This document shows positions 47,121 through 55,844 of a stretch of DNA of 64,000 nt, one piece after another; the stretch's first letter is position 1, and each line of letters begins with the position of its first letter. The stretch is from Halobacterium salinarum DSM 3754 (lineage in GTDB: Archaea > Halobacteriota > Halobacteria > Halobacteriales > Halobacteriaceae). The DNA lies in contig NZ_VRYN01000002.1 in assembly GCF_008124605.1 (NCBI RefSeq), positions 480,558-544,557 on the forward strand, written 5' to 3'. Under the pieces are notes generated by a model that was given only the letters and a program-made list of their open reading frames with translations, did not search any database and was not told where the DNA came from. The translations under genes were made by a program, and so were the position numbers.

Positions 47121-48344
47121 ATGACTGATGACCGCAGGACGGCCGGGTTCAAGCAGCGGACTCGGGTGGCTGAGGCGCGCGAGCGCCTCCTGTCGGCTGT
47201 CGACCCGCTGGCGCGCACGGCGCGGGTGGCGCTCGGTGACGCCGACGGGCGCGTGCTCGCAGCGGACGTCGAGGCACCGCGCGCGGTGCCCCACTACGAG
47301 CGGGCGGCCATGGACGGGTTCGCGGTGCGCGCCGCGGACACGTTCGGGGCGGGTGATCGGTCGCCGGTCGTCCTGGACGTGGGCACCGGCAGCGTGGGAC
47401 CGGGGGAGGCGGTGCGCGTGCACACGGGCAGCGAGCTGCCGGCGGGTGCCGACGCCGTGGTGATGATCGAGGACGCCGAGCGCCGCGGCGACCGGGTCGA
47501 CGTGTTCGCGGCGGCGGCCGGCGGCGCGAACGTCGCGCCGATCGGGGAGGACGTGAGCGACGGCCAACACCTCTACGACGCCGGCCACCGGCTGCGGCCG
47601 TCGGACCTCGGGCTGCTGAAATCCGCGGGCGTGGACGCCGTTGCGGTGTACGAGCGCCCGACGGTGGGCGTAATCCCGACCGGCGAGGAGCTGGTGGCCG
47701 CCGACCCGGGGCCGGGGGAGGTGGTCGAAACGAACGGCGGGACCGTCGCCCAGTACGTCTCGCGGTGGGGCGGCGTGCCGACCCGTCGCGGTGTCGTCAC
47801 GGACGACGAGGCCGCCCTCCGGACGGCGATCCGCGAGGCCGTCGACAGCCACGACGTCGTGGTGACCACCGGCGGCTCCTCGGTGGGTGCGCGCGATCAC
47901 GTACCCGAGGTGATCGCGGCCCTCGGGACGGTGCTCGTGCACGGGGTGGCGTTGCAGCCCGGGCACCCGGTGGCGTTGTGCGTCGTCGACGACACGCCGG
48001 TGGTGGCGCTGCCGGGGTATCCGGTGGCGGCCATCGTGAACGCCGTGCAGTTCCTCCGCCCGCTTCTCAAGGCGGTGGGCCACGCTCCCGCGACCGCTCA
48101 CCCGACGACTGACGCCGTGCTCGCGCGGAAGATCGCGAGCGAGCCGGGGACGCGGTCGTTCGTGCGCGTGACCCGACACGGCGACGAGGACGGGCGGCCG
48201 ACCGTGACGCCGACGCGCGCGGGCGGGTCGGGCGTGTTGTCGAGTGTCGCGCTGGCGGACGGCTGGGTGGTGGTGCCCGAGGACTGCGAGGGGTACGACG
48301 CGGGAACGACCGTGGCGGTCGAACAGTGGGAGTGGTCGGCGTGA
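47121..48344 (+). CDS. moeA: Molybdenum cofactor insertion protein MoeA
   Basis: Inserts molybdate or tungstate into adenylylated molybdopterin; 407 residues, full MoeA length. Seen: PHYERAAMDGFAVRAADTFG (about 57-76) in the MPT-binding region, HTGSELPAGADAVVMIED (about 100-117), VIPTGEELV, TNGGTVAQYV, and TTGGSSVGARDHV (about 247-259), plus LPGYPVAAIV near 297. Its stop overlaps the GTG start of a second MoeA gene by 4 bp, so the two form an operon. Confidence 0.93.
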   Translation: MTDDRRTAGFKQRTRVAEARERLLSAVDPLARTARVALGDADGRVLAADVEAPRAVPHYERAAMDGFAVRAADTFGAGDRSPVVLDVGTGSVGPGEAVRVHTGSELPAGADAVVMIEDAERRGDRVDVFAAAAGGANVAPIGEDVSDGQHLYDAGHRLRPSDLGLLKSAGVDAVAVYERPTVGVIPTGEELVAADPGPGEVVETNGGTVAQYVSRWGGVPTRRGVVTDDEAALRTAIREAVDSHDVVVTTGGSSVGARDHVPEVIAALGTVLVHGVALQPGHPVALCVVDDTPVVALPGYPVAAIVNAVQFLRPLLKAVGHAPATAHPTTDAVLARKIASEPGTRSFVRVTRHGDEDGRPTVTPTRAGGSGVLSSVALADGWVVVPEDCEGYDAGTTVAVEQWEWSA

Positions 48345-50236
48345 GCGACGACCGCCGGGAGTTCCGGGATCTCGCGTCGCCGGCGCGCGCTCGGGAGGTG
48401 CTGGCCGCCCTGGACGTGACGCCGGCGCCCGAGACGGTGCCGCTGGCGGAGGCCCGGGGGCGCGTGCTCGCGGAGCGCGTGGACGCCACCATCGACGTGC
48501 CGGGGTTCGACCGCGCGAGCATGGACGGGTACGCGGTGCGGGCCGCGGACACGTTCGGCGCGAGCGAAGCCGATCCGGCGCGGCTGTCGGTCGCGGGCAC
48601 GGTGCACGCCGGCGAGGAGCCGGCCGTCGAGGTGACAGCCGGGCGCGCCGTGGTGGTGTCGACGGGCGCGGTCATGCCGCCGGGGGCTGACGCGGTGGTG
48701 AAAGTGGAGGCGACGACGGAGGCCGACGGCGGCGACGCGGTCGACGTGCGGACGAGCGTCGCGCCCGGGACCGCGGTGATGTTGGCGGGCGCGGACATCG
48801 CTGCGGGGTCGCGGGCAATCGGCCCGGGGACGAAGCTGACCGCCCGGGAGATCGGCGTGCTGTCGGCGCTGGGCGTCGGGTCGGTGCGCGTTCGGGGCGC
48901 GCCCACCGTGGGCATCATCTCGACCGGCGACGAGCTGGTGCGGCCCGGCGACCCCCTGGACAGCGCGGCCGGCCAGATCCACGACGTGAACAGCCACACG
49001 ATCGCGGCCGCCGTGGAGGCGGCGGGCGGCGAGCCGGTGGTGTACCCCCACGCGGGCGACGACTACGCGGAGATGGAGCGGCTGCTCGTGGAGAGCGCCG
49101 CCGACTGCGATCTCGTGTTGTCCTCGGGGTCGACGTCCGCGAGCGCGGTGGACGTCATCTACCGGGTGGCCGAGGAGCGCGGCGACCTGCTGTTGCATGG
49201 GGTCGCGGTGAAACCCGGCAAGCCCATGCTCGTCGGGGAGATCGAGGGGACGGCGTACGTCGGACTGCCGGGCTATCCGGTGTCGGCGCTGACCATCTTC
49301 CGGGTGTTCGTTGCGCCGGTCGTCCGCGAAGCCGCCGGCCGGGGCCAGCCCGAGCCGACGGTGGTGACCGGGGAGATGGCGCGCCAGGAGCGCTCCGCGG
49401 AGGGGCGGCGGCGGCTGCTCCCAGTGGGGCTGGTCGAGGACGGCACCGGCGACCGCCTGGTGTACCCCGTGGACAAGGGCAGCGGCGCGACCACGAGCCT
49501 GGTGGACGCCGACGGCACCGTGACGGTGCCCGCCGACACCGCGTACGTGGCCGCCGGCGACTCCGTTGACGTGGCGCTGTTCGCGCCGGACGCGCGGGCC
49601 CCGCGAGTGTTGGCCGTCGGCGAGGACGACCCGCTGTTCTCGCGCGTGCTGGACGACGTTGCCCGGCCGCGGTTCCTGCCCGTGGGCACCCGTGAGGGGC
49701 TGCGGCGGCTCCGAGAGGGCGTCCCGGACGTGGTCGTGGTTGCCGGCCCGGCGACGCCCGACGGCGACGCTGTTTCCCTCGGCGGCTGGACCCGCGAGTG
49801 GGGGATAGTCGTGCCCGCCGGGAACCCCGCGGGCGTCGACTCGGTTGCGGATCTCGTCGACCGAGACCTGGGGCTGGTGAACCGCGCTCGTGGGTCGGGG
49901 CTGCGGCGGTGCTTCGACGACGCCATCGCGGCGCTGGCAGCCGAGCGTCCCGCGAGCCGCGGGGCGCTTACCGACGCCATCGACGGCTACGAGCTGACCA
50001 CGACCGCCCACGAGAGCCCGGCGCGGAAGGTCGCGGCGGGCGACGCCGACGCGGGGCTCGGGCTGGCTGCGACGGCGGCCAGCCTCGATCTCGGGTTCGT
50101 CCCGCTGGGCACGCAGTCCGTGACCGTCGTGGCCGCCCCCGACCGCGTCGACAAGCCGGGGGTTCGTGATCTCGCGGCCGCCCTCGATGACTGCGGCGGG
50201 CTGGCGGCACCGCTGGAGGGCATCGACCCACAGTGA
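48341..50236 (+). CDS. MoeA fused to a periplasmic-binding-like (LysR-type substrate) domain
   Basis: Second MoeA with a C-terminal extension; 631 residues from a GTG start overlapping the upstream stop (GTGA). The MoeA part (1 to about 400) has PGFDRASMDGYAVRAADTFG (about 49-68), VVSTGAVMPPGADAVVK, IISTGDELVRPGD, HDVNSHTIAAAVEA and SSGSTSASAVDVI. The C-terminal part (about 415-631) is a type 2 periplasmic-binding-like fold, with RFLPVGTREGLRRLREGVPD and VNRARGSGLRRCFDDAIAAL. Such MoeA-PBP fusions probably use the second domain to sense or bind molybdate/tungstate or a cofactor; both metals are possible here. Confidence 0.9.
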   Translation: MSDDRREFRDLASPARAREVLAALDVTPAPETVPLAEARGRVLAERVDATIDVPGFDRASMDGYAVRAADTFGASEADPARLSVAGTVHAGEEPAVEVTAGRAVVVSTGAVMPPGADAVVKVEATTEADGGDAVDVRTSVAPGTAVMLAGADIAAGSRAIGPGTKLTAREIGVLSALGVGSVRVRGAPTVGIISTGDELVRPGDPLDSAAGQIHDVNSHTIAAAVEAAGGEPVVYPHAGDDYAEMERLLVESAADCDLVLSSGSTSASAVDVIYRVAEERGDLLLHGVAVKPGKPMLVGEIEGTAYVGLPGYPVSALTIFRVFVAPVVREAAGRGQPEPTVVTGEMARQERSAEGRRRLLPVGLVEDGTGDRLVYPVDKGSGATTSLVDADGTVTVPADTAYVAAGDSVDVALFAPDARAPRVLAVGEDDPLFSRVLDDVARPRFLPVGTREGLRRLREGVPDVVVVAGPATPDGDAVSLGGWTREWGIVVPAGNPAGVDSVADLVDRDLGLVNRARGSGLRRCFDDAIAALAAERPASRGALTDAIDGYELTTTAHESPARKVAAGDADAGLGLAATAASLDLGFVPLGTQSVTVVAAPDRVDKPGVRDLAAALDDCGGLAAPLEGIDPQ

Positions 50237-50245
50237 GCGCGGGCG

Positions 50246-51319
50246 CTACGCGGAGTCGTCGGCGGCGTACTCGTAGGGGTCGCGGTCGCCCTCGACGTCG
50301 AGGTAGTCGTCGTTGATCTCCCAGCCGCCGTCGTCGGTCCGGGTCATGTACTCGCCGTAGTACGGAACCCGGTTGGCGACGGTCTCCCGGAACGCCGCGC
50401 GCATCGACTGGGTGGTTTCGCCGATCCCGCGGAGGTCGTCGTTGCGGTTCAGACAGCCCTTGAGGTAGCCGTCGTGCGTGAGCCGAACGCGGTGGCAGTT
50501 CGCGCAGAACTGCGGGTTCCCGACGGGGTCGACGATTTCGACCATGCCCTGGTCGGGGTGGGCGCCGCCGTCCGGCGTGACGGACTGGGCGGCGTCGTCG
50601 GCCGTGGAGCCGGCGTCCTGGCTGGACACCCAGTAGCGGCGGCGGTCGTGCATCTCGCGGGTTTCGATGCGGTCGGCGCGGTCGGCCAGCCAGTCGTGGA
50701 CGCGGTCGATGTCGATGGCCCACTCGGGGTGGCCGGCGAGCTCGGGCATGTACTCGATGAGCTGCAGCCGGAGGCCGTCCCGGGCGGCGACGTGATCGAC
50801 CATCTCGGGGACGTAGCCCGCGGTCGGCTCGAACACGACCATGTTCAGTTTCACGGGTGCCAGTCCGGCGTCGAGCGCCGCCTCGACGCCCTCCAGGACG
50901 GCGTCGTAGGCGCCGCTCTGGGTGAGCTCCGCGAAGGCGTCGTTGTCCATGGCGTCCTGGGAGATGTTGACGCGTTCGAGGCCGGCGTCGACGAGGTCGG
51001 CGGCCCGGCCCGGCAGGAAGGTGCCGTTGGTCGTCATCGACACCGCCATGTCGTCGGGGGTGCGCCGAATGATGGCTTCGAGGTCGGAGCGCAGCATCGG
51101 CTCGCCGCCGGTGAGCTTCACGGCGTCGACGCCGAACTCGTGGGCGACGGAGAGGAACCGCACGACGCGGTCCGTGGACAGCTCGTTCTCGCGGGGGTCC
51201 ATCGGGCCGCGGGTGTCGCCGAGCCCCTCGTTGTGGCAGTATACGCAGTCGAAATTGCAGCGGTCTGTCAGCGAGACGCGGACGCCGGACACGTCCCGCC
51301 CGAAGTCGTCCTCAAGCAT
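50246..51319 (-). CDS. moaA: GTP 3',8-cyclase MoaA
   Basis: Radical SAM enzyme starting molybdopterin synthesis from GTP; 357 residues. The radical SAM cluster is [12 protein letters not shown] (about 22-33), with [13 protein letters not shown] (about 88-100) as the SAM-binding GGE motif. The second 4Fe-4S cluster is in [19 protein letters not shown] near the C-terminus. An insertion before it ([20 protein letters not shown]) is haloarchaeal. The start is [10 protein letters not shown] because a TATA-like CTTAAATG at 51347-51354 is about 31 nt before it; the ATG at 51349 would overlap that box. It converges with the MoeA fusion gene and is divergent from ubaA. Confidence 0.94.
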   Translation of the reverse strand: MLEDDFGRDVSGVRVSLTDRCNFDCVYCHNEGLGDTRGPMDPRENELSTDRVVRFLSVAHEFGVDAVKLTGGEPMLRSDLEAIIRRTPDDMAVSMTTNGTFLPGRAADLVDAGLERVNISQDAMDNDAFAELTQSGAYDAVLEGVEAALDAGLAPVKLNMVVFEPTAGYVPEMVDHVAARDGLRLQLIEYMPELAGHPEWAIDIDRVHDWLADRADRIETREMHDRRRYWVSSQDAGSTADDAAQSVTPDGGAHPDQGMVEIVDPVGNPQFCANCHRVRLTHDGYLKGCLNRNDDLRGIGETTQSMRAAFRETVANRVPYYGEYMTRTDDGGWEINDDYLDVEGDRDPYEYAADDSA

Positions 51320-51346
51320 CGTCTCGCTAGTGCCTGGCACCGGACG

Positions 51347-51354
51347 CATTTAAG
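51347..51354 (-). promoter_or_regulatory. TATA-like element of moaA
   Basis: CTTAAATG on the minus strand, about 31 nt before the ATG at 51319; it decides the start choice for MoaA. Confidence 0.5.
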
Positions 51355-51443
51355 CAGTGGCCACGCGGTGGCCTCGGCGGGTCCGGCTGCCCGCACGACA
51401 GCCCGCCCGGTGGGCTTTTGCCGCGGTCCACCCAAGCCGCCAC

Positions 51444-52280
51444 ATGAGCGGGCTGGAGTTGGACGCGACACAGCTGGACCGGTACTCCCGACACATCATC
51501 ATGGACGACGTGGGGGCGACCGGACAGGCGGCGCTCCGCGAGGCGGCCGTGCTCGTGGTCGGCGCTGGCGGCCTCGGATCGCCGGTCATCCAGTACCTCG
51601 CGGCCGCCGGCGTCGGCACCATCGGCATCGCCGACGACGACGCCGTGGAGCTGTCGAACCTGCAGCGCCAGACCATCCACGGCACCGACGACGTGGGCGA
51701 GCAGAAAGTCGACAGCGCCGCGGCGTTCGTCGACACGCTGAACCCCGATGTCGACGTGCAGCGCCACGACCAGCGCGTCACCGCCGACACCGTCACCGAC
51801 CTGATCGCGGCCTACGACGTCGTCGTGGACGCCTCGGACAACTTCCGGACGCGGTACCTCATCAACGACGCCTGCACGCTGGCTGGCGTGCCGTTCTCGC
51901 ATGGCGCGATCTTCCAGTTCGAGGGGCAGGTCACGACGTTCACGGGCGGCGACGACGGGCCGTGTTATCGGTGCCTGTTCCCGGAAGCCCCGCCCGCCGG
52001 GACGGTCCCCGACTGCGCGACCGCGGGCGTCCTCGGCGTGCTCCCGGGAACGATCGGGTCGATCCAAGCCACCGAGACGGTGAAGCACATCCTGGGCGTG
52101 GGCGACTCCTTGGACGGCCGGCTGCTGTTCTACGACGCCGCGGACATGTCCTTCGAGACGGTGGCGCTCGCACAGCGCCCGGAGTGCCCGATCTGTGGGG
52201 ACAGTCCCGTGGTTGACTCCGTCCAGGAGGTCGCGTACACGGAGTCGTGTGCGGTCACCGGCGACGCCACCACGGAGTGA
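51444..52280 (+). CDS. ubaA: Ubiquitin-like protein activator UbaA (MoeB/ThiF E1 family)
   Basis: E1-like enzyme of 278 residues adenylating the C-terminus of SAMP ubiquitin-like proteins for SAMPylation, molybdopterin sulfur transfer and tRNA thiolation. Seen: RYSRHIIMDDVGATGQ (about 13-28), the ATP-binding VLVVGAGGLGSPVIQYLAAA (about 36-55), DDDAVELSNLQRQ (about 63-75), and DASDNFRTRYLIND. The catalytic-type Cys region is PDCATAGVLG (about 188-197), and CxxC pairs CYRC and CPICG bind zinc. It lies between moaA and moaE, fitting its role in molybdopterin synthase activation. Confidence 0.93.
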   Translation: MSGLELDATQLDRYSRHIIMDDVGATGQAALREAAVLVVGAGGLGSPVIQYLAAAGVGTIGIADDDAVELSNLQRQTIHGTDDVGEQKVDSAAAFVDTLNPDVDVQRHDQRVTADTVTDLIAAYDVVVDASDNFRTRYLINDACTLAGVPFSHGAIFQFEGQVTTFTGGDDGPCYRCLFPEAPPAGTVPDCATAGVLGVLPGTIGSIQATETVKHILGVGDSLDGRLLFYDAADMSFETVALAQRPECPICGDSPVVDSVQEVAYTESCAVTGDATTE

Positions 52281-52283
52281 CGG

Positions 52284-53075
52284 CTACTCGGGGGTGTCGT
52301 GGCGCCAAAAGGCGTCATCGACGGTGACCTCTTTTTTGAACAGCGGGACCTCGTCTTTGAGGCGGTCGATCCCGTCCGAGACCGCTCGGAACGCGTCGCC
52401 ACGATGCCCGGCAAGCACCACCACGTGGACCACGTCGTCGCCCGCGGGCACGACGCCCGTACGGTGGTGCATGCGAACGTCGTAGACGCCGTCGCGCTCG
52501 CAGAGCTGCTCGCGGATGGTGGCCATGCGCTGCTCGGCGACGGTGTCGTAGCGCTCGAACTCCAGGTGTTGTGTCGGCGTGTCGTCGGGCTCGTCGCGTT
52601 CGCGCACGCGCCCCGTGAACGTCGCGATCGCGCCGGCGAACTCGCTATCCTCGTGGGATTTGACGCTCGCAACCAACGAGTCGAGCGTCTCCCGCACGGG
52701 GGCGTCCTCGACGGCCGCGAGGACCGCTTCGGTGTCGAGGGCGTCGGCGCTGGGGGCGGTCACGTCGGGGTCGGTGGCGTCGTGGTCGCCGAGCGCAACC
52801 GTCGGAAGGGCGGCGTCCGGGAACCCGTAGACGATGACGTAGTCGAACGCGGGCGCGAGGTCCGCAAGCACGTCGTCGAGCGTGCGATCCACGCCGCTGG
52901 CCGTCCACGCGCCGTGGTCACTGAGCGAAACCGAGCGCGCGGTCGACGCGGGCGTGGTGACTGTGTCGTCCCGTCGGACCGTCGCGACTCGCCCGCGTGG
53001 CCGGAGTGCAGCGGCGACTGCGGCGGCGGCCGCGTCCGTGTCGGCAGCGGGGCCGACGACCGAGAGAGCCTTCAT
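52284..53075 (-). CDS. moaE: Molybdopterin synthase MoaE with N-terminal MobB-like domain
   Basis: Large subunit of molybdopterin synthase, 263 residues, longer than usual MoaE (about 150). The C-terminal MoaE domain (about 125-263) has GAIATFTGRVRERDEPDDTP, HHRTGVVPAGDDVVHVVVLA, HRGDAFRAVSDGIDRLKDEV and the catalytic-lysine segment VPLFKKEVT. The N-terminal ~115 residues resemble MobB, but the P-loop is degenerate (VVGPAADTDAAAAAVAAAL lacks GKT/GKS). In haloarchaea SAMP1 acts as the MoaD partner and UbaA activates it; ubaA is the convergent neighbour, with 3 bp between stops. Confidence 0.9.
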   Translation of the reverse strand: MKALSVVGPAADTDAAAAAVAAALRPRGRVATVRRDDTVTTPASTARSVSLSDHGAWTASGVDRTLDDVLADLAPAFDYVIVYGFPDAALPTVALGDHDATDPDVTAPSADALDTEAVLAAVEDAPVRETLDSLVASVKSHEDSEFAGAIATFTGRVRERDEPDDTPTQHLEFERYDTVAEQRMATIREQLCERDGVYDVRMHHRTGVVPAGDDVVHVVVLAGHRGDAFRAVSDGIDRLKDEVPLFKKEVTVDDAFWRHDTPE

Positions 53076-53240
53076 GCGCGGGCGTTGGCGGGCGGGCGTG
53101 ATAAGGGTCGCCCGTTGGGCCGTAGGGACCACGGGGCCGCCGGCACGGGACCAGCAACGCGCCACGACCGGGACGCACCGGGACAGCGGAACGCAGTCGT
53201 CACTCGCGGCCCCGGACGCGGGGCGGGCGGCTGCCTGGCC

Positions 53241-53717
53241 CTACTGGCCGGCATCGATTGGATCCGTCGACTCGAGCGGGCGCACGTAGCGCACCCCCCG
53301 TTCGACGACGAACCAGGCGCTCGCGAGGAGCGCCCCGATGGTGTTGGCGAGTGCGTCGTTGAGGGAGGGATGGCGGCCTGGCTGGGTGGCCTGGAGGCCT
53401 TCGATGAGGAGGCCGTAGCCGACCGCGAGCACGAGCACGACGGCGATGCGCGTCAGGATCGTGTCGCGGCGGTGCGCGGTGGCGTACGCGAGCGCGAGGC
53501 CGAGGCAGAGATAGCCAAGCAAGTGGAGTTTCTTGTCCCAGAGTGGGTCCGGCCTTGGGGGCGCGACTGGCGGCGGTGACAGCACCGAATAGTACAGTAG
53601 AACCCCGGCAACGGTGGCAGCACCGAGATAGCGCAGCCACTTGGGGACGAGGGGGAACGGGAATCGGCGCACGAGCCAAAGATCCGACGGGGGGCGTAAA
53701 TTCGTAGTGGTCCTCAC
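53241..53717 (-). CDS. VanZ-like membrane protein
   Basis: Integral membrane protein of 158 residues with about four helices (roughly 28-45, 66-82, 88-107 and 125-143). The VanZ-type pattern shows in LWDKKLHLLGYLCLGLALAY (about 59-78) and IEGLQATQPGRHPSLNDALANT (split as IEGLQATQPGR and HPSLNDALAN, about 105-125). VanZ proteins are linked to envelope or antibiotic tolerance in bacteria; here the role is unknown. Its ATG overlaps the upstream gene's stop by 4 bp. Confidence 0.8.
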   Translation of the reverse strand: MRTTTNLRPPSDLWLVRRFPFPLVPKWLRYLGAATVAGVLLYYSVLSPPPVAPPRPDPLWDKKLHLLGYLCLGLALAYATAHRRDTILTRIAVVLVLAVGYGLLIEGLQATQPGRHPSLNDALANTIGALLASAWFVVERGVRYVRPLESTDPIDAGQ

Positions 53718-54130
53718 TCGGCGTCGCGATCCGGCGGCTCCCCCTCGGTCTGAGCGGCGGCGGCGTCATCGGCCGGTGGGGCTGGGGGTTCAAAGAGCGC
53801 GGCCAGCGCGCGCCCCGCCTGAGTGTCGGCGACCCACGCCAGCAACGCGCCGAGGGCGGTGACACCGTCCGCGAGGACGGACTCCCGGTAGATCGGCGCC
53901 AGCCACCCGACGACGCGTGTGAGGACGGTGATGAACGGGCCGACGGTGCGTGTGTCTCGCAGGTCGATGACGACCACGTCGGGGTCCGGTTCGGCGGTCA
54001 GCCAGCCGTAGAGAAACGACTCCGTGACGAACGCGGCGGCCGTCGAGGCGACCGTGCGGGCTGTGCGGGCGATCCGCGACCCACCCATTGCGGCCGTCGC
54101 TCGCTCCCGGAGCGTCGTTATGGATGTCAT
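53714..54130 (-). CDS. Haloarchaeal protein of unknown function
   Basis: 138-residue protein from MTSITTLRERATAAMGGSRI. A central segment contains YGWLTAEPDPDVVVIDLRDT (about 41-60), followed by a hydrophobic stretch FITVLTRVVGWLAPI (about 65-79) and another ALGALLAWVADTQAGRALAA (about 90-109), so it may be membrane-associated. The C-terminus is acidic and Pro/Ala-rich. It is coupled by a 4-bp overlap to the VanZ-like gene, suggesting a shared envelope role. Confidence 0.62.
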   Translation of the reverse strand: MTSITTLRERATAAMGGSRIARTARTVASTAAAFVTESFLYGWLTAEPDPDVVVIDLRDTRTVGPFITVLTRVVGWLAPIYRESVLADGVTALGALLAWVADTQAGRALAALFEPPAPPADDAAAAQTEGEPPDRDAE

Positions 54131-54189
54131 GCTGGTCGCACGCTCGGCCCGCTCCAAGTGGGTGGCTGTGCCGGTTCGTGTAGCATGTG

Positions 54190-55284
54190 TTATGAATTGA
54201 CGTTCACGACGGTCGCTTCGACGGTGGTCGTGTCGAAGTTGAGGACGACCGTCGACCGCTGCTGGAGCGGGCGACCGTTGAACGTTGTCCCGGTCGTCGT
54301 CTCCCGCACCCGAAGCTCGGTGGTGAGCGTCACGTCGCGGTTGATCGGGTGATCGACGACGTTGACGCTGCCGTCGTCGCCCGTCGTGACGAGCGTCGAC
54401 GGTTCGACAGCCACGTCGGTGACGGTGGCGATGGGGGTGCCGTTGGTGCGCTCGGTCATGCCCGCGTGGAACGTCCGGGCGAACTGCTCCCGGATCCCGC
54501 TGACCTCAAGCGTGACCGTTCGCGTTGCGGCTGTCCCCGGCTGTTCGAGGGTGCCGACGCGCTGAATCCGGCCGTCGAGATCGTACGCGTCGGGTGCAAG
54601 CGAGAGGGTGTTCCCGCGTCGCACCGGCGTTACGCCGAACCGCGTGGTGTCACCCTCGGTGATCGTGTCGAGGGTGAGCCCGACCACCACGCGCTGCCGG
54701 TTGGGGTCTCTAGTGGCGTGCGTGGTGACCGTCTCGACGGTGGCGACGGCCTGTCCACCCAGGCGAAGCTGGTCGCCGGTGGTCACCTCACTGGCGTCGA
54801 CTGCCGGGAGCGTCGTCTCCAGTACCACGTCGGTCGTGTCGGTTTGGAGCGTTTCGCTCGCACCGACGGACTGGATCGCGCCACTGACCTTGTACCGGCT
54901 GGTGGCGATGTCGAGGGTTCTGCCGAGGCGAAGCGGCGCGCCCGCGTACATTGTGCTGTTGTCGTCGCCGGGCGTCCCCTGCAGTTCTGCGCGGGCGATG
55001 ACGCGTGTCTGGCCGTCGTCCGGCGCCCGATAGACGTCGGTGATCGTCAGCTCGCTGTTCCCGCTCGCGTCCGTGGTGTCACCGACGGTGATCTCCGTGG
55101 CGATATGGGTCGGGTGCGAGCCGAGATCCAGGGTCACGTGCGTCGAGGACTGTTCGGGCGCCGGCGTCGGCTGGAGCGCAAAGGCCGCGCCGGCAGCCAC
55201 GACCGCGAGCACGAAGAGCACGACGAGCGCGTCGACGACGTTGACGACGCCGAAGAGGTTGCCGTCGTCGTCAAGGAGTTCCAT
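54190..55284 (-). CDS. DUF4330-like membrane-anchored protein
   Basis: 364-residue protein with a single N-terminal membrane helix (VVDALVVLFVLAVVAAGAAF, about 16-35) and a large extracytoplasmic beta-rich region. The start region MELLDDDGNLFGVVNVVDAL matches the DUF4330 family, whose members have internal repeated strands. Here three repeats of the type GDTLSLAPDAYDLDGRIQRV-like text are visible (LGRTLDIATSRYKVSGAIQS, GNTLSLAPDAYDLDGRIQRV). The ATG at 55284 is preferred over a GTG nine bases earlier. Possible roles are surface polysaccharide export or envelope assembly, given the downstream cluster, but none is proven. Confidence 0.72.
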   Translation of the reverse strand: MELLDDDGNLFGVVNVVDALVVLFVLAVVAAGAAFALQPTPAPEQSSTHVTLDLGSHPTHIATEITVGDTTDASGNSELTITDVYRAPDDGQTRVIARAELQGTPGDDNSTMYAGAPLRLGRTLDIATSRYKVSGAIQSVGASETLQTDTTDVVLETTLPAVDASEVTTGDQLRLGGQAVATVETVTTHATRDPNRQRVVVGLTLDTITEGDTTRFGVTPVRRGNTLSLAPDAYDLDGRIQRVGTLEQPGTAATRTVTLEVSGIREQFARTFHAGMTERTNGTPIATVTDVAVEPSTLVTTGDDGSVNVVDHPINRDVTLTTELRVRETTTGTTFNGRPLQQRSTVVLNFDTTTVEATVVNVNS

Positions 55285-55296
55285 AGAGACCACCGA

Positions 55297-55590
55297 TCAT
55301 GTTGTCCCCAACTGGTCGACAGGACAACTAAACGATTCCGGAACACCGCGTTCGTCGGTAGCGATACCGTGTCGCAGTGACTGCTGGAACAGATCGTCAC
55401 TACGATGCTGGAACGACACCAAATCGGTTCGGTCGTAAAAAAGTGTATTTGGCATGACAAACGCGAATACGGTGTTTACCAGCACCTCGAGGACTGGGAT
55501 GCCACCTTCGACGTTATAGCGAGCGGACCCTAATACGCCCAACACGCCCGCAATCACCAAAGTTTCGCTGAGCGCCTTCGGGAGTGAGCT
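55297..55590 (-). pseudogene. Fragment of a membrane protein, no clear start
   Basis: The frame is open from a stop near 55640 and reads a hydrophobic stretch TLVIAGVLGVLGSARYNVEG and VLEVLVNTVFAFVMPNTLFY, then a polar tail ending PVDQLGTT. No ATG start exists; TTG or GTG starts are weak. It may be the end of a gene whose front was lost at the boundary of the polysaccharide island. The sequence 55591-55813 holds no recognisable gene. Confidence 0.35.
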
Positions 55591-55813
55591 ACTCGGTACG
55601 TGTTCGAACTCGGCGTGTCGATTCGCGTATTAACCAACAAAAACGGTAGGGGCGCAGGAAATGTTGGTTAATAATTGTGGTTAGACGGAATCGTCTTCTC
55701 GAGGCTGTCCACAAAACTAACGACTGCGTCTTCCCGAGAAGGAACAGTCTCGTAAGTCCGGTAGTAGATCAGGTCAGATGGTGTATCAGAGGTGTTTTGA
55801 GGATTATCAACGG

Positions 55814-55820
55814 TTTTAAG
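55814..55820 (+). promoter_or_regulatory. TATA-like element of the polysaccharide operon
   Basis: TTTTAAG about 28 nt before the ATG of the formyltransferase gene. Confidence 0.5.
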
Positions 55821-55844
55821 CGACCAACACATCACCCTTGATAT

